64,000 nucleotides of DNA, from NCBI GenBank assembly GCA_022575985.1, contig JAKSXM010000231.1, forward strand, positions 9,116,501 through 9,180,500, given 5' to 3'. The translations under genes were made by a program, and so were the position numbers. The notes beneath the pieces were generated by a model. It was not told the origin of the DNA, made no database searches, and worked only from the letters and a program-made list of their open reading frames with translations. This document shows, piece by piece, positions 54,316-64,000 of the stretch; the stretch's first letter is position 1; every line of letters starts with the position of its first letter. This stretch comes from Anagrus nilaparvatae. Lineage: Eukaryota > Arthropoda > Insecta > Hymenoptera > Mymaridae.

Positions 54316-56813
54316 GCCGTACAGGAGAAGAAAGGGGCTATCTCACTTTTAACTCATTTCGAGATATTTAAAGAAACGCGTTTGGATAAATTTTCAAAGA
54401 TTTGTACATAATTAAAAACATATTTATATGCTTCTAAGGTAATTGGCTCAATTTAAACCAAACCGACATAAGATGCATGGTCGGGTCTTCGAATCGAGTC
54501 CAAAGTATTTTTTTCCGAAATTACTACTAATAATAAGCCTCCACGTAAATTTTTAGATTATAAGGTTCAGTCCTCGATTTTTGTCGGCCATTTTTGTGTT
54601 TTGGACTTTTATAAAAAAAAAGAAAAATTTTCTTATTTTTTCTGTAAAAAACACACATTTACAGGAAAAATTTTTTCAGGCCCGAATAGGAAATTTTCTG
54701 TAGAATCCTATTCTGGGGTCTAAATTTTTTTTTTGAGCTGCGCATGCGCGATAAATCGCTAAAATATCACTAAAACCCCCTTTTTTTTAAATTTGAATTT
54801 TATTTCTCGTAAAAATTCCTCTAGTAGGTTTCAAAATACTTCTGACACTTCAAATTTTATGATCAAAAAGAGAAACCACTGGGTTATTGCGTTTTGAAAG
54901 CTCTAGATCAAAATATAGCAGCTTTAAAACTTCGTTTTTTACAAATTTCAAATTTCCCGCCAAGTCACCTGACCAATTAAAAATCTGACCAAAAATTTAA
55001 ATTCCGCGAGAAATTTGAATTTAGGGACTTAGAATTTAATTTGAAGTAAGAGTCAGGGCCTGATCAGGCATTGACAATTACAAGAACTTAAGGTCTTACG
55101 TACGTCAGGAATTTTACCTATCGGCATCTTTGTCTTACCCACGTATAAAAGTAAGGATTGCAACTTCAAATAAATAAAAAAGTTTTTTCAATATTACTTA
55201 ATTATTACTATTCAAAGCTTAAAAATGAATTTTATTAACTTAATTTTCGCATTAAATAAATTATTTATTATTTAAACAATATTATTTAATTATTTACAAA
55301 TAAATAAAAAAATATAAAAAATATAATAAATGACTCTACCTCAATAGCAGAATAAACGTTCATTTTTTAACATTTTTTTAAGTAAAACCATAAAAAATGA
55401 CGGTCGATTGTAAATTTTAAGGTCTCTTTTTATTTATTAGGACATTATTTATCAACTCATAAAAAAAAATATCTAAGTTTTGTATTTTAAATGCTTTTTT
55501 TTCATTTTTTTAAATTCCCCATAAGAGCCTGTGTTAATTTTTTTTTTGTTTATTTATTTACTCAAAAACTGTGCGGTCAATTATAAAAAAAAAAAATACG
55601 TGTAAAATTAAATTATATTTACTTCACTTTCTCCAAGTTTTAGCTTTTTTTTTGCATTTTGATTCGGACGTACGCAAGACCTTAACATACTTTAAGTTTA
55701 TGGATTTAGGATAATTTATATTTCAGGATTTATTGTAATTTCGGTTTTTGGCTATATTTCTGTTATGAATGAACATGTTCATGCTCGTTGGTTGTGTAGT
55801 TACACAAACTGGTCATAAATTTTTTTTTTCTTCTAGAGTGGTTTTTCCCTGGCAATCGGATTTTTTATCTATTTATTTAAAATTTTATTTACCTAAAAAG
55901 TTATTTTGAAAATTTAGGGTAGCTCAGATACGAAAAACACGGATTTTAACTTAAAAGTGGCAAAATCTTTTTGGCATCCATGGCCGATTTCGTGTTTACG
56001 TTTTTTTTTGCATTCTATTGGGTCCAAACTACCAGAAAATCAAGGTGGTAGTCGCGGCCTCGTCAATTTTTTTTTTCATTTTTGGTGCTGATAAAACGTA
56101 AATTATTAATATTTTAGGAATAAAAAATGTTTTTAATTATATATGTAAAAAAAGGGTAATGTGGAAATTACTATGCGATTTTAGGCGCAAAAATATGTCT
56201 TTTAATTTCACAACTGTTTATCGCAAATTTTCGATTAAAATTCGCAATTTTTCGATGAAAGTTGTAAAATTACGACTTAGTTGTATATATTTACGATTTT
56301 GTCGAAAATTTACGAAAAAATAAATCGTAAATTTACTATTTTTTCGCAAATTTACAAATATTCGTAAATTTACGATTTTTTTCGAAAAATTTCGAATTTT
56401 TTCGAAAATTTACTAATTGTGTCATAAAATCACAAGAGTTATTTTTTACAGAGTATGCAAAAATAGCAGTGTCAAATCAGCTTATAAAACAGGAAAGAAA
56501 AGCATTATCGAGATATGTATTTTTATTCCTGTACTCATGATGCCTTTTATTTATTTCTGTATTGAAATTTTTTTTCATACGCGCTACTGTCGTAATACAT
56601 AGGAAGAAAACATTATCTTGAGATATGCATTAATATCATGTATTTTTAAATTTTATCAAATACAGGAAACCTTACAGATTTGCAATGCTAACTCCTTTGT
56701 TATAACAAAATAATTTTTGCACCACTGGATAGATTTTTTTTCACGATTTTGCCCATATAAAAATCTCATTTTTCATAAAATATCGAGATAGCCCTTTTCT
56801 TCTCCTGTACGGC
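54316..56813. repeat. region bounded by ~30-bp inverted ends (~2.5 kb)
   Basis: GCCGTACAGGAGAAGAAAGG at 54316 faces CCTTTTCTTCTCCTGTACGGC (imperfect by one base) at 56793-56813, and the match extends to GGGCTATCTC/GAGATAGCCC. It encloses a diverged copy of the dispersed family (54465-55010), a reversed relative of the giant-arm outer block (55020-55818) and an unusual run of short near-palindromes around TTTCGAAAAA (56230-56420). No target duplication was found, so its identity as one element is unproven. Confidence 0.5.
55020..55818 (-). repeat. diverged relative of the giant-arm outer block
   Basis: GAACATGTTCATGCTCGTTG then GTTGTGTAGTTACACAAACT then GGTCATAAATTTTT (55771-55825) is the outer end of the giant arm in right-arm orientation. 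The other side has GGGCCTGATCAGGCA, matching 36955-36970 in opposite sense. This is an independent copy of the same family. Confidence 0.7.
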
Positions 56814-56821
56814 ACACAGAC

Positions 56822-57212
56822 GGCACACAGTGTGCCGAATCAATCAAAAATCTACTGACTCCGTAAAAATTTATTTTTTCACCCATTTATTTTTTTAAAT
56901 CCTTCGTATACTATCCTACTCTTATGGAAACCTGCTACTTTTTCAAATTTTTACAATTTAAATTCACCCTTTATACATTAGTGTATACGCAAAAATTGTA
57001 TTCACAGGGTTACTGAGTTTATTTGCAATTAAAAAAACCTTGTTTATATACACCGTTGCCTTTTTCCTGATTCAAAGAGTGAAAATTTTTAAAAAGTAGC
57101 AGGTTTCCATAAAAGTAGGATAATATACGAAGGATTTAAAAAAATAAGCGGGTGAAAAAATTAAATTCTAAGAAGTCAGCAGATTTTTGATTGAATCAGC
57201 ACACTGTGTGGC
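56822..57212. mobile_element. foldback element (~390 bp)
   Basis: GGCACACAGTGTGCCGAATC and CAATCAAAAATCTACTGAC face AGATTTTTGATTGAATCAGC and ACACTGTGTGGC. The arms also share ATCCTTCGTATACTATCCTA and GGAAACCTGCTACTTTTT (or complements), around an AT-rich centre near 57010. Confidence 0.7.
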
Positions 57213-58190
57213 AGTACAGTTTTATTAATATTCACTGTTAATCTTTTAATCTTTTAATTTTTATCCTTTCTCTATATGGGCACATCCATTAATTTTCATA
57301 CAAAAATGTGCTCACCTATATAACTCCAATTGGGCTCAAATTTCCAGGGGTAGTTTGGGATAAAAAAAAACTCAGTTACTCAAAATTTCAGCCATTTTGC
57401 ACGACGGGTTGCCGAGATACAGGCTCTTAAAGGTCCAAAAATAGCTTTTTTTAGCCAATTTTCAAAAATTTACTGTGCTTCAAGGATTAATCAAAAAAAA
57501 ATCCGGCTCATCTCATTTTTTTCCTTGAACTTCCAATTCTAACCAAAAAAATTTTTTGAGTGGATTTTTTATCGAAAAAAGCTGATTTTTGACCTTAAAT
57601 TGTGACTCAGCATCATTAGCTTAAGACTTCCAATTGATCTCGTTAAAAGTGTCTAGCAAAGACCTTTCAAATGAGACCTTAAACGTTAAAAAAGCTCATC
57701 AGGGACCGGATATAGAAGCAATTAAAAGTTTGCTGTTTCCGAAAATATCGATTTTTTAACAACTTTAAACGTCTGCAAAATTTTTCTCTGAGCACTTTAA
57801 GGGCTGAAAATTTCAGGGAAACTTCTTTTGATATTAAAAAATAATCCCTAAAAATTTGGGCGTTGGTATTGGCTTCTGTTCGTAGATATAGGACTCTGAA
57901 AATGTTGAATAATTGGACCAATATTGGCCAATAAGGGGTTTAAGGGTCAACAAACAATTTTTTTTCTTCAATATTCGAATAGCCAGGGGAAAATGAGCTC
58001 ATTTAAAAAAAAAATTTTTGACCGACAAATAACCAAGTTATCATTATTTTAAGATTTTTTAAAAAGTTTTCCATAATTCCTAGTTGATGACTCGCTTATT
58101 TGTCGGTCAAAAATAAAATTTTTTTTTTTTAAATCGTCGAATTTTTTCCTGGCTGTTTGAATATTTACAATAAATAGTATATTTTTACCC
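57213..58190. other. AT-rich spacer
   Basis: No gene recognised; short frames on the minus strand lack family resemblance. Confidence 0.4.
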
Positions 58191-58297
58191 ATGGCCACAA
58201 AAGTAAAGAATGGCCCAAATCGCACATAAATTACCGTCCGAGGCGAAGCCGAGGATGGTAAACTGCGATTTGGGGCATCCTTTTTTTGTGGCCAAGG
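58191..58297. repeat. strong imperfect hairpin (~107 bp)
   Basis: ATGGCCACAAAAGTAAAGAA, then GCCCAAATCGCA, TTACC, TCC and GAGGC on the left pair with GCC, GGA, GGTAA, TGCGATTTGGGGC and TTTGTGGCCA on the right around a GGC-GAA-GCC tip at 58242-58250. The size and shape resemble a pri-miRNA or a small MITE. Nothing else decides between these. Confidence 0.5.
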
Positions 58298-58310
58298 ACA
58301 AAACATAATT

Positions 58311-58393
58311 TTTCTTGCTCAGTGTCGAGAAAATGCGTTTTTTCGAATAGCGCAGCGGCCAGAAAACACGCACTTTCTGGACACTAACAAGAA
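58311..58393. repeat. short inverted repeat with relatives near 61 kb
   Basis: TTCTTG..AGTGTCGAGAAAATGCG faces CGCACTTTCTGGACACT..CAAGAA, with a GC-rich tip (GCGCAGCGGCC). Related pieces occur at 60950-61005 and 61130-61190 (GAAAACACGTGTTTTCTGG, CGCAGCAACCAGGAAAT). Confidence 0.55.
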
Positions 58394-58810
58394 AAAAACT
58401 TTTTATATGCAAAAATTGTTTTATCATTTAATCTAGAAATTAACAAAATTGAGGTTTTTAATCTGTAGGGCAGAGCGGATCTTTAACTTTAAAAATTTTT
58501 CCAAATGTCTTATCATACAAACTTTATGCTAAAATCTTAAGTTTTTCTGATTTTTTTTAACTAGAGTTTAAATAAAAATAAAGAATCATAAATTGAAAAA
58601 AATGATATATTTTTGAATGCCTTTTTCCTTACATTTCAAGTTGTAATCATTTGGACAAAAAAAATTAATTATTTCTTTTTTAAGTGCAATGAGCACTATA
58701 TTGTCAAGAAGAAAGAGAATCTAGAAATTTCAAAAGCAAACGAGATAAGATAAAGTTACTCGAAATAAACATAGGGAATCGCAAACTGAAACAATTTACG
58801 ATTGAAACTG

Positions 58811-58818
58811 TATATAAG
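58811..58818 (+). promoter_or_regulatory. candidate TATA box for the methyltransferase gene
   Basis: TATATAAG lies 98 bases before the ATG at 58916. In such AT-rich DNA this is only suggestive. Confidence 0.35.
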
Positions 58819-58915
58819 CATATCAAAGAGTAAAGTTTTTTATAAAAGCTAAGATTTAAAAATTAATTTTAAATTACTCACTAAAAATATTAATTTGTTT
58901 TCTCAAAAATTTAAC

Positions 58916-59758
58916 ATGCTTGGAAAATCTTTTAAAACAGGGATCCTAATATTTAATTTATCTTTTATATCATTTTTAGTGACTGAATTTTTATGTCAAA
59001 TGCAATCAGTTAAGACTCCAACTTTATGTGTATTTCATTTATGTAATTACTGCATTATTTGCATAATTACAAAGTATGTTTTGGAAAAACTAAGACACGA
59101 AATATCAGTGAGATCTGCATTTTTGAGCTACTTATTTTCATCAGGGATAGTTATTTACCTAAGATCTTCGGGCTCTTTTAAGGTATTTGGCATATATATG
59201 GTTGTTATTGCAATTTTTCATTTTACTGAGTTTTTATCAGTGGCTCTTACAAATTCTGATGAAGCTACTGCTGATAATTTTTTATTAAACCATATAATAA
59301 CAGGATACAAAATAGCAGTACCAGCAAGTTTGGCTGAATTTTTCTTTGAAATATCTTTAATGCCAAGTTTTAAAGATTTTTATTTTATATCTTTCATTGG
59401 TTTATGCCTTTGCATTATAGGCGAAGTATTTAGAAAAATAGCAATTTTCACTGCCAAGAGAAATTTTAATCACTATGTGCAATCTAAAAAAGCCGATGAT
59501 CATAAATTAGTTACCCAAGGTGTATATAAAATTTGTCGACACCCCAGTTACGTGGGATGGTTCATTTGGTGTTTGGGAACTCAACTTATACTTCAGAACC
59601 CACTCTGTTCAATTGGCTATCTTGTAGCATATTGGAAAATTTTTAAAGATAGAATATACAATGAAGAAAAATATTTGGTAAATTTTTTTGGATCTTCGTA
59701 TATTAAGTACCAAAAAAATGTACACACTGGGTTACCATTTATTAAAGGATTTATATAA
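58916..59758 (+). CDS. Icmt: protein-S-isoprenylcysteine O-methyltransferase (ICMT/Ste14 family)
   Basis: Endoplasmic-reticulum membrane enzyme that methyl-esterifies the C-terminal prenylcysteine of CAAX proteins (Ras, Rho, lamins) using S-adenosylmethionine, after prenylation and removal of AAX. 280 residues, close to the ~284 of vertebrate ICMT. Several hydrophobic segments span the N-terminal two thirds. The SAM/prenyl-binding core near residues 190-260 is well kept: LVTQGVYKICRHPSYVGWF, then GTQLILQNPLC, and FKDRIYNEEKYLVNFFG with the conserved Arg and Glu pair, ending YIKYQKNVHTGLPFIKGFI. The start is the first ATG in frame. Seven upstream codons reach only a TTG and are rejected. The ORF is uninterrupted, with no introns in the coding part, which is unusual if relatives are multi-exon and would fit a retrocopy, although no A-tail was seen. 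Confidence 0.93.
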   Translation: MLGKSFKTGILIFNLSFISFLVTEFLCQMQSVKTPTLCVFHLCNYCIICIITKYVLEKLRHEISVRSAFLSYLFSSGIVIYLRSSGSFKVFGIYMVVIAIFHFTEFLSVALTNSDEATADNFLLNHIITGYKIAVPASLAEFFFEISLMPSFKDFYFISFIGLCLCIIGEVFRKIAIFTAKRNFNHYVQSKKADDHKLVTQGVYKICRHPSYVGWFIWCLGTQLILQNPLCSIGYLVAYWKIFKDRIYNEEKYLVNFFGSSYIKYQKNVHTGLPFIKGFI

Positions 59759-59786
59759 ACAAATGTAAATATATATATATATGTTT

Positions 59787-59792
59787 AATAAA
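59787..59792 (+). terminator. polyadenylation signal AATAAA of the methyltransferase gene
   Basis: AATAAA begins 29 bases after the stop codon, in a TA-rich trailer. A second AATAAA follows at about 59812-59817. Confidence 0.55.
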
Positions 59793-60058
59793 TTAATTTT
59801 CGTTTATTTAAATAAATAGGTCATAAATTTTTTATGCAAAAACAATTTTAGTCTGAATTTTTATATTGTAAGTTTTATATCCTGTCTTATCTTAATTTTG
59901 AATGACCCTGAACGTTTTATGTATAAGTTGTAAATAAAAAATGTCTTTTTTAAAAATAAAACAATACCTAATAAAATCAAAATGGATACCTCTTAAAGTT
60001 ATCAGTGAATAAAATCAAATAAAAATTAAATTTAAATAAATTAATAACCTACTTTGGG

Positions 60059-60710
60059 AGCTTCCACAAATTACATCGGTGATAAATTGCCTTTTTTACT
60101 ACCCTTCCTCCTCTCTGTCATAAAAATTGAAGAAATTTAGGAAGAAATTACGGCGTCGATTTATTGTTCAGAAGCGCTGATGGCAATCCGGGTCCAAATT
60201 CAGAATTTTTAATAACAGAAACGTTTTTTTTAAACCAATTATTTTAGGTTCCAGAATTTCTTTATTTTAGAAAAATATTTTTAAGAAATCTGTACAAATT
60301 GAAGTAAGTAATTTTAAGAAGAGCATTTCACAAAAATAATTAAGTCTTAGTTTTGCATTAAAACGAACAACTGAAAATTCGGAAAAATTCAATTCTGGGC
60401 TTTGTAATTTCTTAAAATTATAATATTTGGTTAATTAAATATAATTTTTATTCGGATATTTTAAGAATTCTACTTAGCACTTTCTGACTATTGACTTAGT
60501 TATTTTTAATGGTATTTAAAATTCTTAATACTTAACATATTTGAACCTTGAGTTTCGGATTTTTTGATTTTGAAAAATGAGCACGGATTGCCATCAGCGC
60601 AGCGCTTATGAACAATTACCATTACAGAAAGTATATATACATTTCTCGTAAAAAGTCGTCTTGAATAAAACCCCTACCCCCTAATTTTATCGACGTAATT
60701 TGTGGAAGCT
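60059..60710. mobile_element. foldback element (~650 bp)
   Basis: AGCTTCCACAAATTACATCG faces CGACGTAATTTGTGGAAGCT, and internally AAGCGCTGATGGCAATCCG faces CGGATTGCCATCAGCGC. The arms are diverged, and the centre (about 60240-60540) is AT-rich. No clear target duplication. Confidence 0.7.
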
Positions 60711-61554
60711 TCCTTAAAGAATGAATATTGACTTTATTTAACGATTAAAAAAAATGTTATTTCATTTGGATAATCAGATTATTAATTTAGTTTTTAACAA
60801 TCAACTACTGATTAGCATAAAATAAAAATAAGAATAAAATAAGTTTTCATGTACGAAATAAATATTATTCTGGAATAACTAATCAGAATAAATTGTCGCT
60901 TTTGACTTGTTTGTACTAGAAGAATAGTATTTACGGCTTATGGTCTGAGTGTGAGCAGCAACCAGGAAATACGTGGTTTCTGGCCGGTGTCCAGAAATAG
61001 TATATTACGAGCTCGTGTACATAAACAAAGAATGATGAAAATCGCAATTTATCCTCAATTTACGTTCAATTTGAGTCATTCTTTATAAAGAATATATTTA
61101 TGGACAAGTGTCATATACAATTTTTCTTCAGTGGCGAGAAAACACGTGTTTTCTGGTTGCGCAGCAACCAGGAAATATTCTGGCCTCTGACAAGAAAATA
61201 AAATTCACTTACTTATTTCTACATAATTTAATAAAAATTTTTTTTATTAATATCTATTTAGTTATCGCAAAAGAAATGGAAAAAAAGTGTTAATCACATT
61301 GGAAAATAAATAAATAATTTTGTTTGTATATTTCTTATCTTGTGAAACAAAGCAAGTAATTTAAAAATGATAACTTCAACTCAATATTTATTATCTTCTT
61401 TTAATATAGGCATAAATAAGAAGAGCGAGATTTAACTTACTTACCACAATCTTACTTTAAGACTAAGAAGGAGGACGAACGCTGACGAGTTTCTATAATC
61501 TGAAGCAAGTTGCACATTAAGGGTTGCACATTACGACCCTTACTCAAACAAACT
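60711..61554. other. spacer before the decarboxylase gene
   Basis: AT-rich, with two patches related to the inverted repeat at 58311. The stretch 61440-61550 (GACTAAGAAGGAGGACGAAC, and GTTGCACATTA occurring twice at 61509 and 61523) is less AT-rich and may be the proximal promoter or 5' UTR of the next gene. Confidence 0.4.
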
Positions 61555-61565
61555 TATATAAAAAA
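61555..61565 (+). promoter_or_regulatory. candidate TATA element for the decarboxylase-like gene
   Basis: TATATAAAAAA ends 35 bases before the ATG; a second TATAAATA lies at 61580. The distance would leave a very short leader, so the true promoter may lie upstream of a non-coding exon. Confidence 0.25.
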
Positions 61566-61599
61566 ATAATATACTTTGGTATAAATAATAAGTAAAAAA

Positions 61600-63228
61600 A
61601 TGAATGAAAAAGAATTTCTAGAATTTGGAAAAGCAGCGCTAGAATTTATTTCAAACTACAATCGAAATATAAGGAATTATCAGGTATTGCCCGATGTTGA
61701 GCCTGGTTATCTTAAAAAATTGTTACCAAATGAAGCGCCTTTCAATCCTGAATCTTGGCAAGAGGTCTTTAAAGATTTTGAAACTCTTATTTTACATGGG
61801 GTACGTTTTTATTTTTTAAATACACTGTTAAAAATACATTGGAAAATTTTGCAAAGTATTGTACTAGTACATAGCTCTGTTTCTTTGTCCATTTTTAGCT
61901 TCTAAGGCTCAATTCTTTTAAATCTGGATTTTTAGTTGACATTTTTTGTTTTTGGCCTTTTTTTGTCTTTATAAAAATGCAAATGCAACTATAATTGTGC
62001 TTAAAACTTATCCTTAAACTATGAGACGTTGCTCAATTTTACTTACAACTATTGTTGTTAGCTAATTCTTAAATATTGAAAATTATTGTTTAATTATTAT
62101 AAATTTTTTTAATTATGAATTTGCTTGTATTATTTAATTTTAATATCAATATTTATTTCAAATTTTAAATTTACTTTATTATACTGCCAAAATAAAGAAT
62201 TATCTTATTAATATGGAACATTTATAGGTAAGGAAGGGATACTACAATCATGTCATTCGCCGGGATCAAATGTGCCTTATTTGGGGGGAGGGTGTTAAAT
62301 AGAGTTAGAATAATTTCAATATATAGGGACTTAGAACAATTTGAGTTTACGGACTTAAAATAATTTTTTTTTAGGGAATTAGAATAATTAGAGAATTTAG
62401 GGAATTGATATAATTTCGATTTAGTCCACCTTTTTTATTCCACCTTTTAATCCCCGTAAACCGCAATTTTTTATCACCGATTCTTTTATTTCTATAGTCA
62501 ATAAACCAACTGCCTATTCTTGGTCCAATATGATAATTTTTAAATTGCTGCTAAAATAATTTTTGATAAAAATAAGTTTTACAGGTCTCAAAAATTTTGT
62601 ACAACTTTCTCATCCTTTTATCTTTAGATATTTCCGATATATGGCTTCATAAAATTAATGATAAAATATTATTTTTTTTTTTAAACCTTAAATTCTCCTT
62701 AAATTATTATATCTGCTAAACGAATTTATGAAATGGAACGAGTAAAAAATTTTTGGAAACTTGGAACTTGAACAAAATTTTTTTGAAACCTGTAATTTTC
62801 GTTTTTATTAAAAATTATAATTTTAACAGCAATTTCAAAATTAGTTATTTTTGGCCGAAAATAATTGTTTTTTCTATATCAAATTTCCCTTCATGATTGT
62901 CTACTTTTTTAAAAACGGATTTTTATTCCTAAAATTCAATTAACTTTCTCCTTTTTATAAAATAGTTTTATTCAAATAATTTACGTTAATTTAGATTACA
63001 CATTGGCAGTCTCCGCATTTTCATGCATATTATCCAAGTGGAAGTTCTTATCCAGCAATGATTGGAGAATTGATGAGTGCTGCATTTGGATGCATTGGAT
63101 TTTCATGGATATCTTCACCAGCGTGCACAGAATTGGAAATTGTTACCATGGACTGGCTTTGTAAAATGTTAGGGTTACCTACAGAATTTTTGCACTCAAG
63201 CAATGGACCTGGTGGAGGAGTATTATTG
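61600..63228 (+). CDS. aromatic-L-amino-acid decarboxylase family, amd/DHPAA-synthase-like, 5' exons only
   Basis: PLP enzyme of the insect DDC/HDC/TDC/amd group, which acts on L-DOPA or related amino acids. Two coding exons are seen: 61600-61800 ([18 protein letters not shown], then [15 protein letters not shown]) and 62995-63228 ([54 protein letters not shown]), joined in phase 0 by a GT..AG intron of 1194 bases. The text matches the family N-terminal dimer-interface and substrate-pocket blocks ([17 protein letters not shown]). FHAYYP, GEL and GFSW resemble amd-type 3,4-dihydroxyphenylacetaldehyde synthase more than DDC (FHAYFP, ADML, GFTW). The deciding active-site residue (Asn rather than His) and the PLP lysine lie beyond the window. 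A DNA repeat copy sits in the intron. Confidence 0.82.
62215..62420 (+). repeat. diverged giant-arm G-rich block in the decarboxylase intron
   Basis: ATATGGAACATTTATAGGTA, GGGGGGAGGGTG and repeated TTAGGGACTTAGAATAATT-like pieces match 36040-36200 and 47228-47410. A diverged half of the 31024-31526 foldback follows at 62500-62620 (AGTCAATAAACCAACTGCC, AATTTTTAAATTGCTGC). Confidence 0.65.
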
Positions 63229-63640
63229 GTAATATTATTTTGACTATTTATTCATTATATTTAACATATTAGTTCTCATGGGCATATTCTTATCGTTGAG
63301 GCAGTCTATATCGATAGTATTCAAAATATTCGTCACTTTATTTTGCTATAGAATAAGTATCGATCATCGACTATTACAATATTCACATCAAAAAATAAAA
63401 AATTAAGCCAAATATTAATTCTTTAATTTCCCCTACATTCCCCTCATCATATTATGCGAGATATTCTACTACACAACTGGTAACTTATTGCTGTTGATGA
63501 GTCCTTCTCTCTAAAAAAAAACGTTATGAAACTAGTTTAAATAATTTTTTTTTTAATTTTTCACCAAATAATGAAAAAAAATCGCACTCATTATTGATAT
63601 CTTAAGTAAAAAGATAGGGTTAAAGAAGTTTATAAGACGT
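63229..63640. other. intron of the decarboxylase-like gene, unassigned
   Basis: Begins with a GTAATA splice donor. AT-rich, nothing else recognised. No further exon is visible before the window ends. Confidence 0.5.
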
Positions 63641-64000
63641 ACACTGAAGTTGAGCAACTTAGCCAAGTGGACTGCATGTCGTGTTTGCTGGCGAATAAAC
63701 ACAGATAAATGAGGATATTCTTATTCGGGTTTAGCCTGTTGGCTAAACTCATTTACTGTTGACAGAAGTTCAAATAACTAAGTCCTTTTATTGTTAAAAT
63801 GCTGGTTTATTGACTTATAATATGGTTGGCCGTGCTTAGATCTCTTAATTAGCGGTAGAGAGAATCCTGAGTACAAGTTAGTCAGTTCAGTTAGTCCTAG
63901 ATTACAGTTCGTTCTACCAGTTCTCTTTAAGGGACTACATGGTGCCAAGCTCGGCCAGTAAGGAGCTTGTGCGAGAGCTTTTAAAAGCTTACGCTTGGGA
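63641..64000. other. GC-richer block, possibly the edge of an inserted element
   Basis: Base composition shifts upward after about 63640 and stays so to the window end. It contains a perfect stem GTTTAGCC-TGTT-GGCTAAAC (about 63737-63756), a TATAATATGG and no open coding frame. The look is that of an LTR or leader of a retroelement inserted in the intron, but no LTR boundary or primer-binding site can be fixed. Confidence 0.3.

Noticed and set aside
58895..58915. Upstream TTG start for the methyltransferase
   Set aside because: A nuclear gene would use the first ATG at 58916; the extra seven codons have no conserved family match.
1..64000. tRNA or rRNA genes
   Set aside because: No cloverleaf-compatible A/B-box pair or rRNA signature was noticed on reading; a dedicated tRNA scan was not possible.

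Overview
This is a eukaryotic, very AT-rich and gene-poor window, most likely from an insect. The evidence is the intron-bearing genes (a galactose-mutarotase-like gene and an aromatic-amino-acid-decarboxylase-like gene, both with GT..AG introns), the R1-clade and jockey-like non-LTR retrotransposons, a Helitron, a Penelope-like fragment and many foldback elements. Low GC together with an F-box/LRR relic would fit an aphidiine braconid wasp, but that is only a guess. Host coding sequence is a small fraction of the window; the rest is nested mobile and repetitive DNA.

Layout. 1-2659: 3' part of an R1-clade retrotransposon with one in-frame stop. 3224-4742: decayed F-box/LRR gene. 4808-8281: 5'-truncated jockey/CR1-like element with an intact ORF2 and a candidate -1 frameshift site at the ORF1/ORF2 junction. 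8593-12665: foldback elements, a tandem array of hairpin units and a ~141-bp satellite. 13688-15745: minus-strand retrotransposon relic. 15755-36713: a huge inverted-repeat structure, with arms of 2344 and 2406 bp that look nearly identical by eye. The ~16.2 kb between the arms holds a dead Helitron (itself split by a TTAA-flanked foldback element), minisatellites, further foldbacks and a Penelope-like GIY-YIG remnant.

39149-52787: an eight-exon gene of the aldose 1-epimerase family. Its third intron is inflated to 9.5 kb by a 9253-bp element (40052-49304) that has TAGGGTGATT ends and a perfect 8-bp target duplication (TTGTAGAG), the signature of a hAT-type insertion. The element carries ~1 kb inverted arms, a ~139-bp satellite with a 968-bp higher-order duplication, an exon-like fragment and a nested piggyBac-like foldback. 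The encoded mutarotase-like protein keeps the fold motifs but lacks both the catalytic acid (His) and base (Glu), so it is probably a pseudoenzyme.

58916-59758: an uninterrupted isoprenylcysteine carboxyl methyltransferase gene. 61600-63228: the first two coding exons of a PLP decarboxylase closest to the insect amd/DHPAA-synthase type, continuing beyond the window. The three host genes act in unrelated pathways (sugar-epimerase family, CAAX-protein methylation, catecholamine/cuticle chemistry) and nothing suggests co-regulation. Identity statements are by eye; no alignments or database searches were run.
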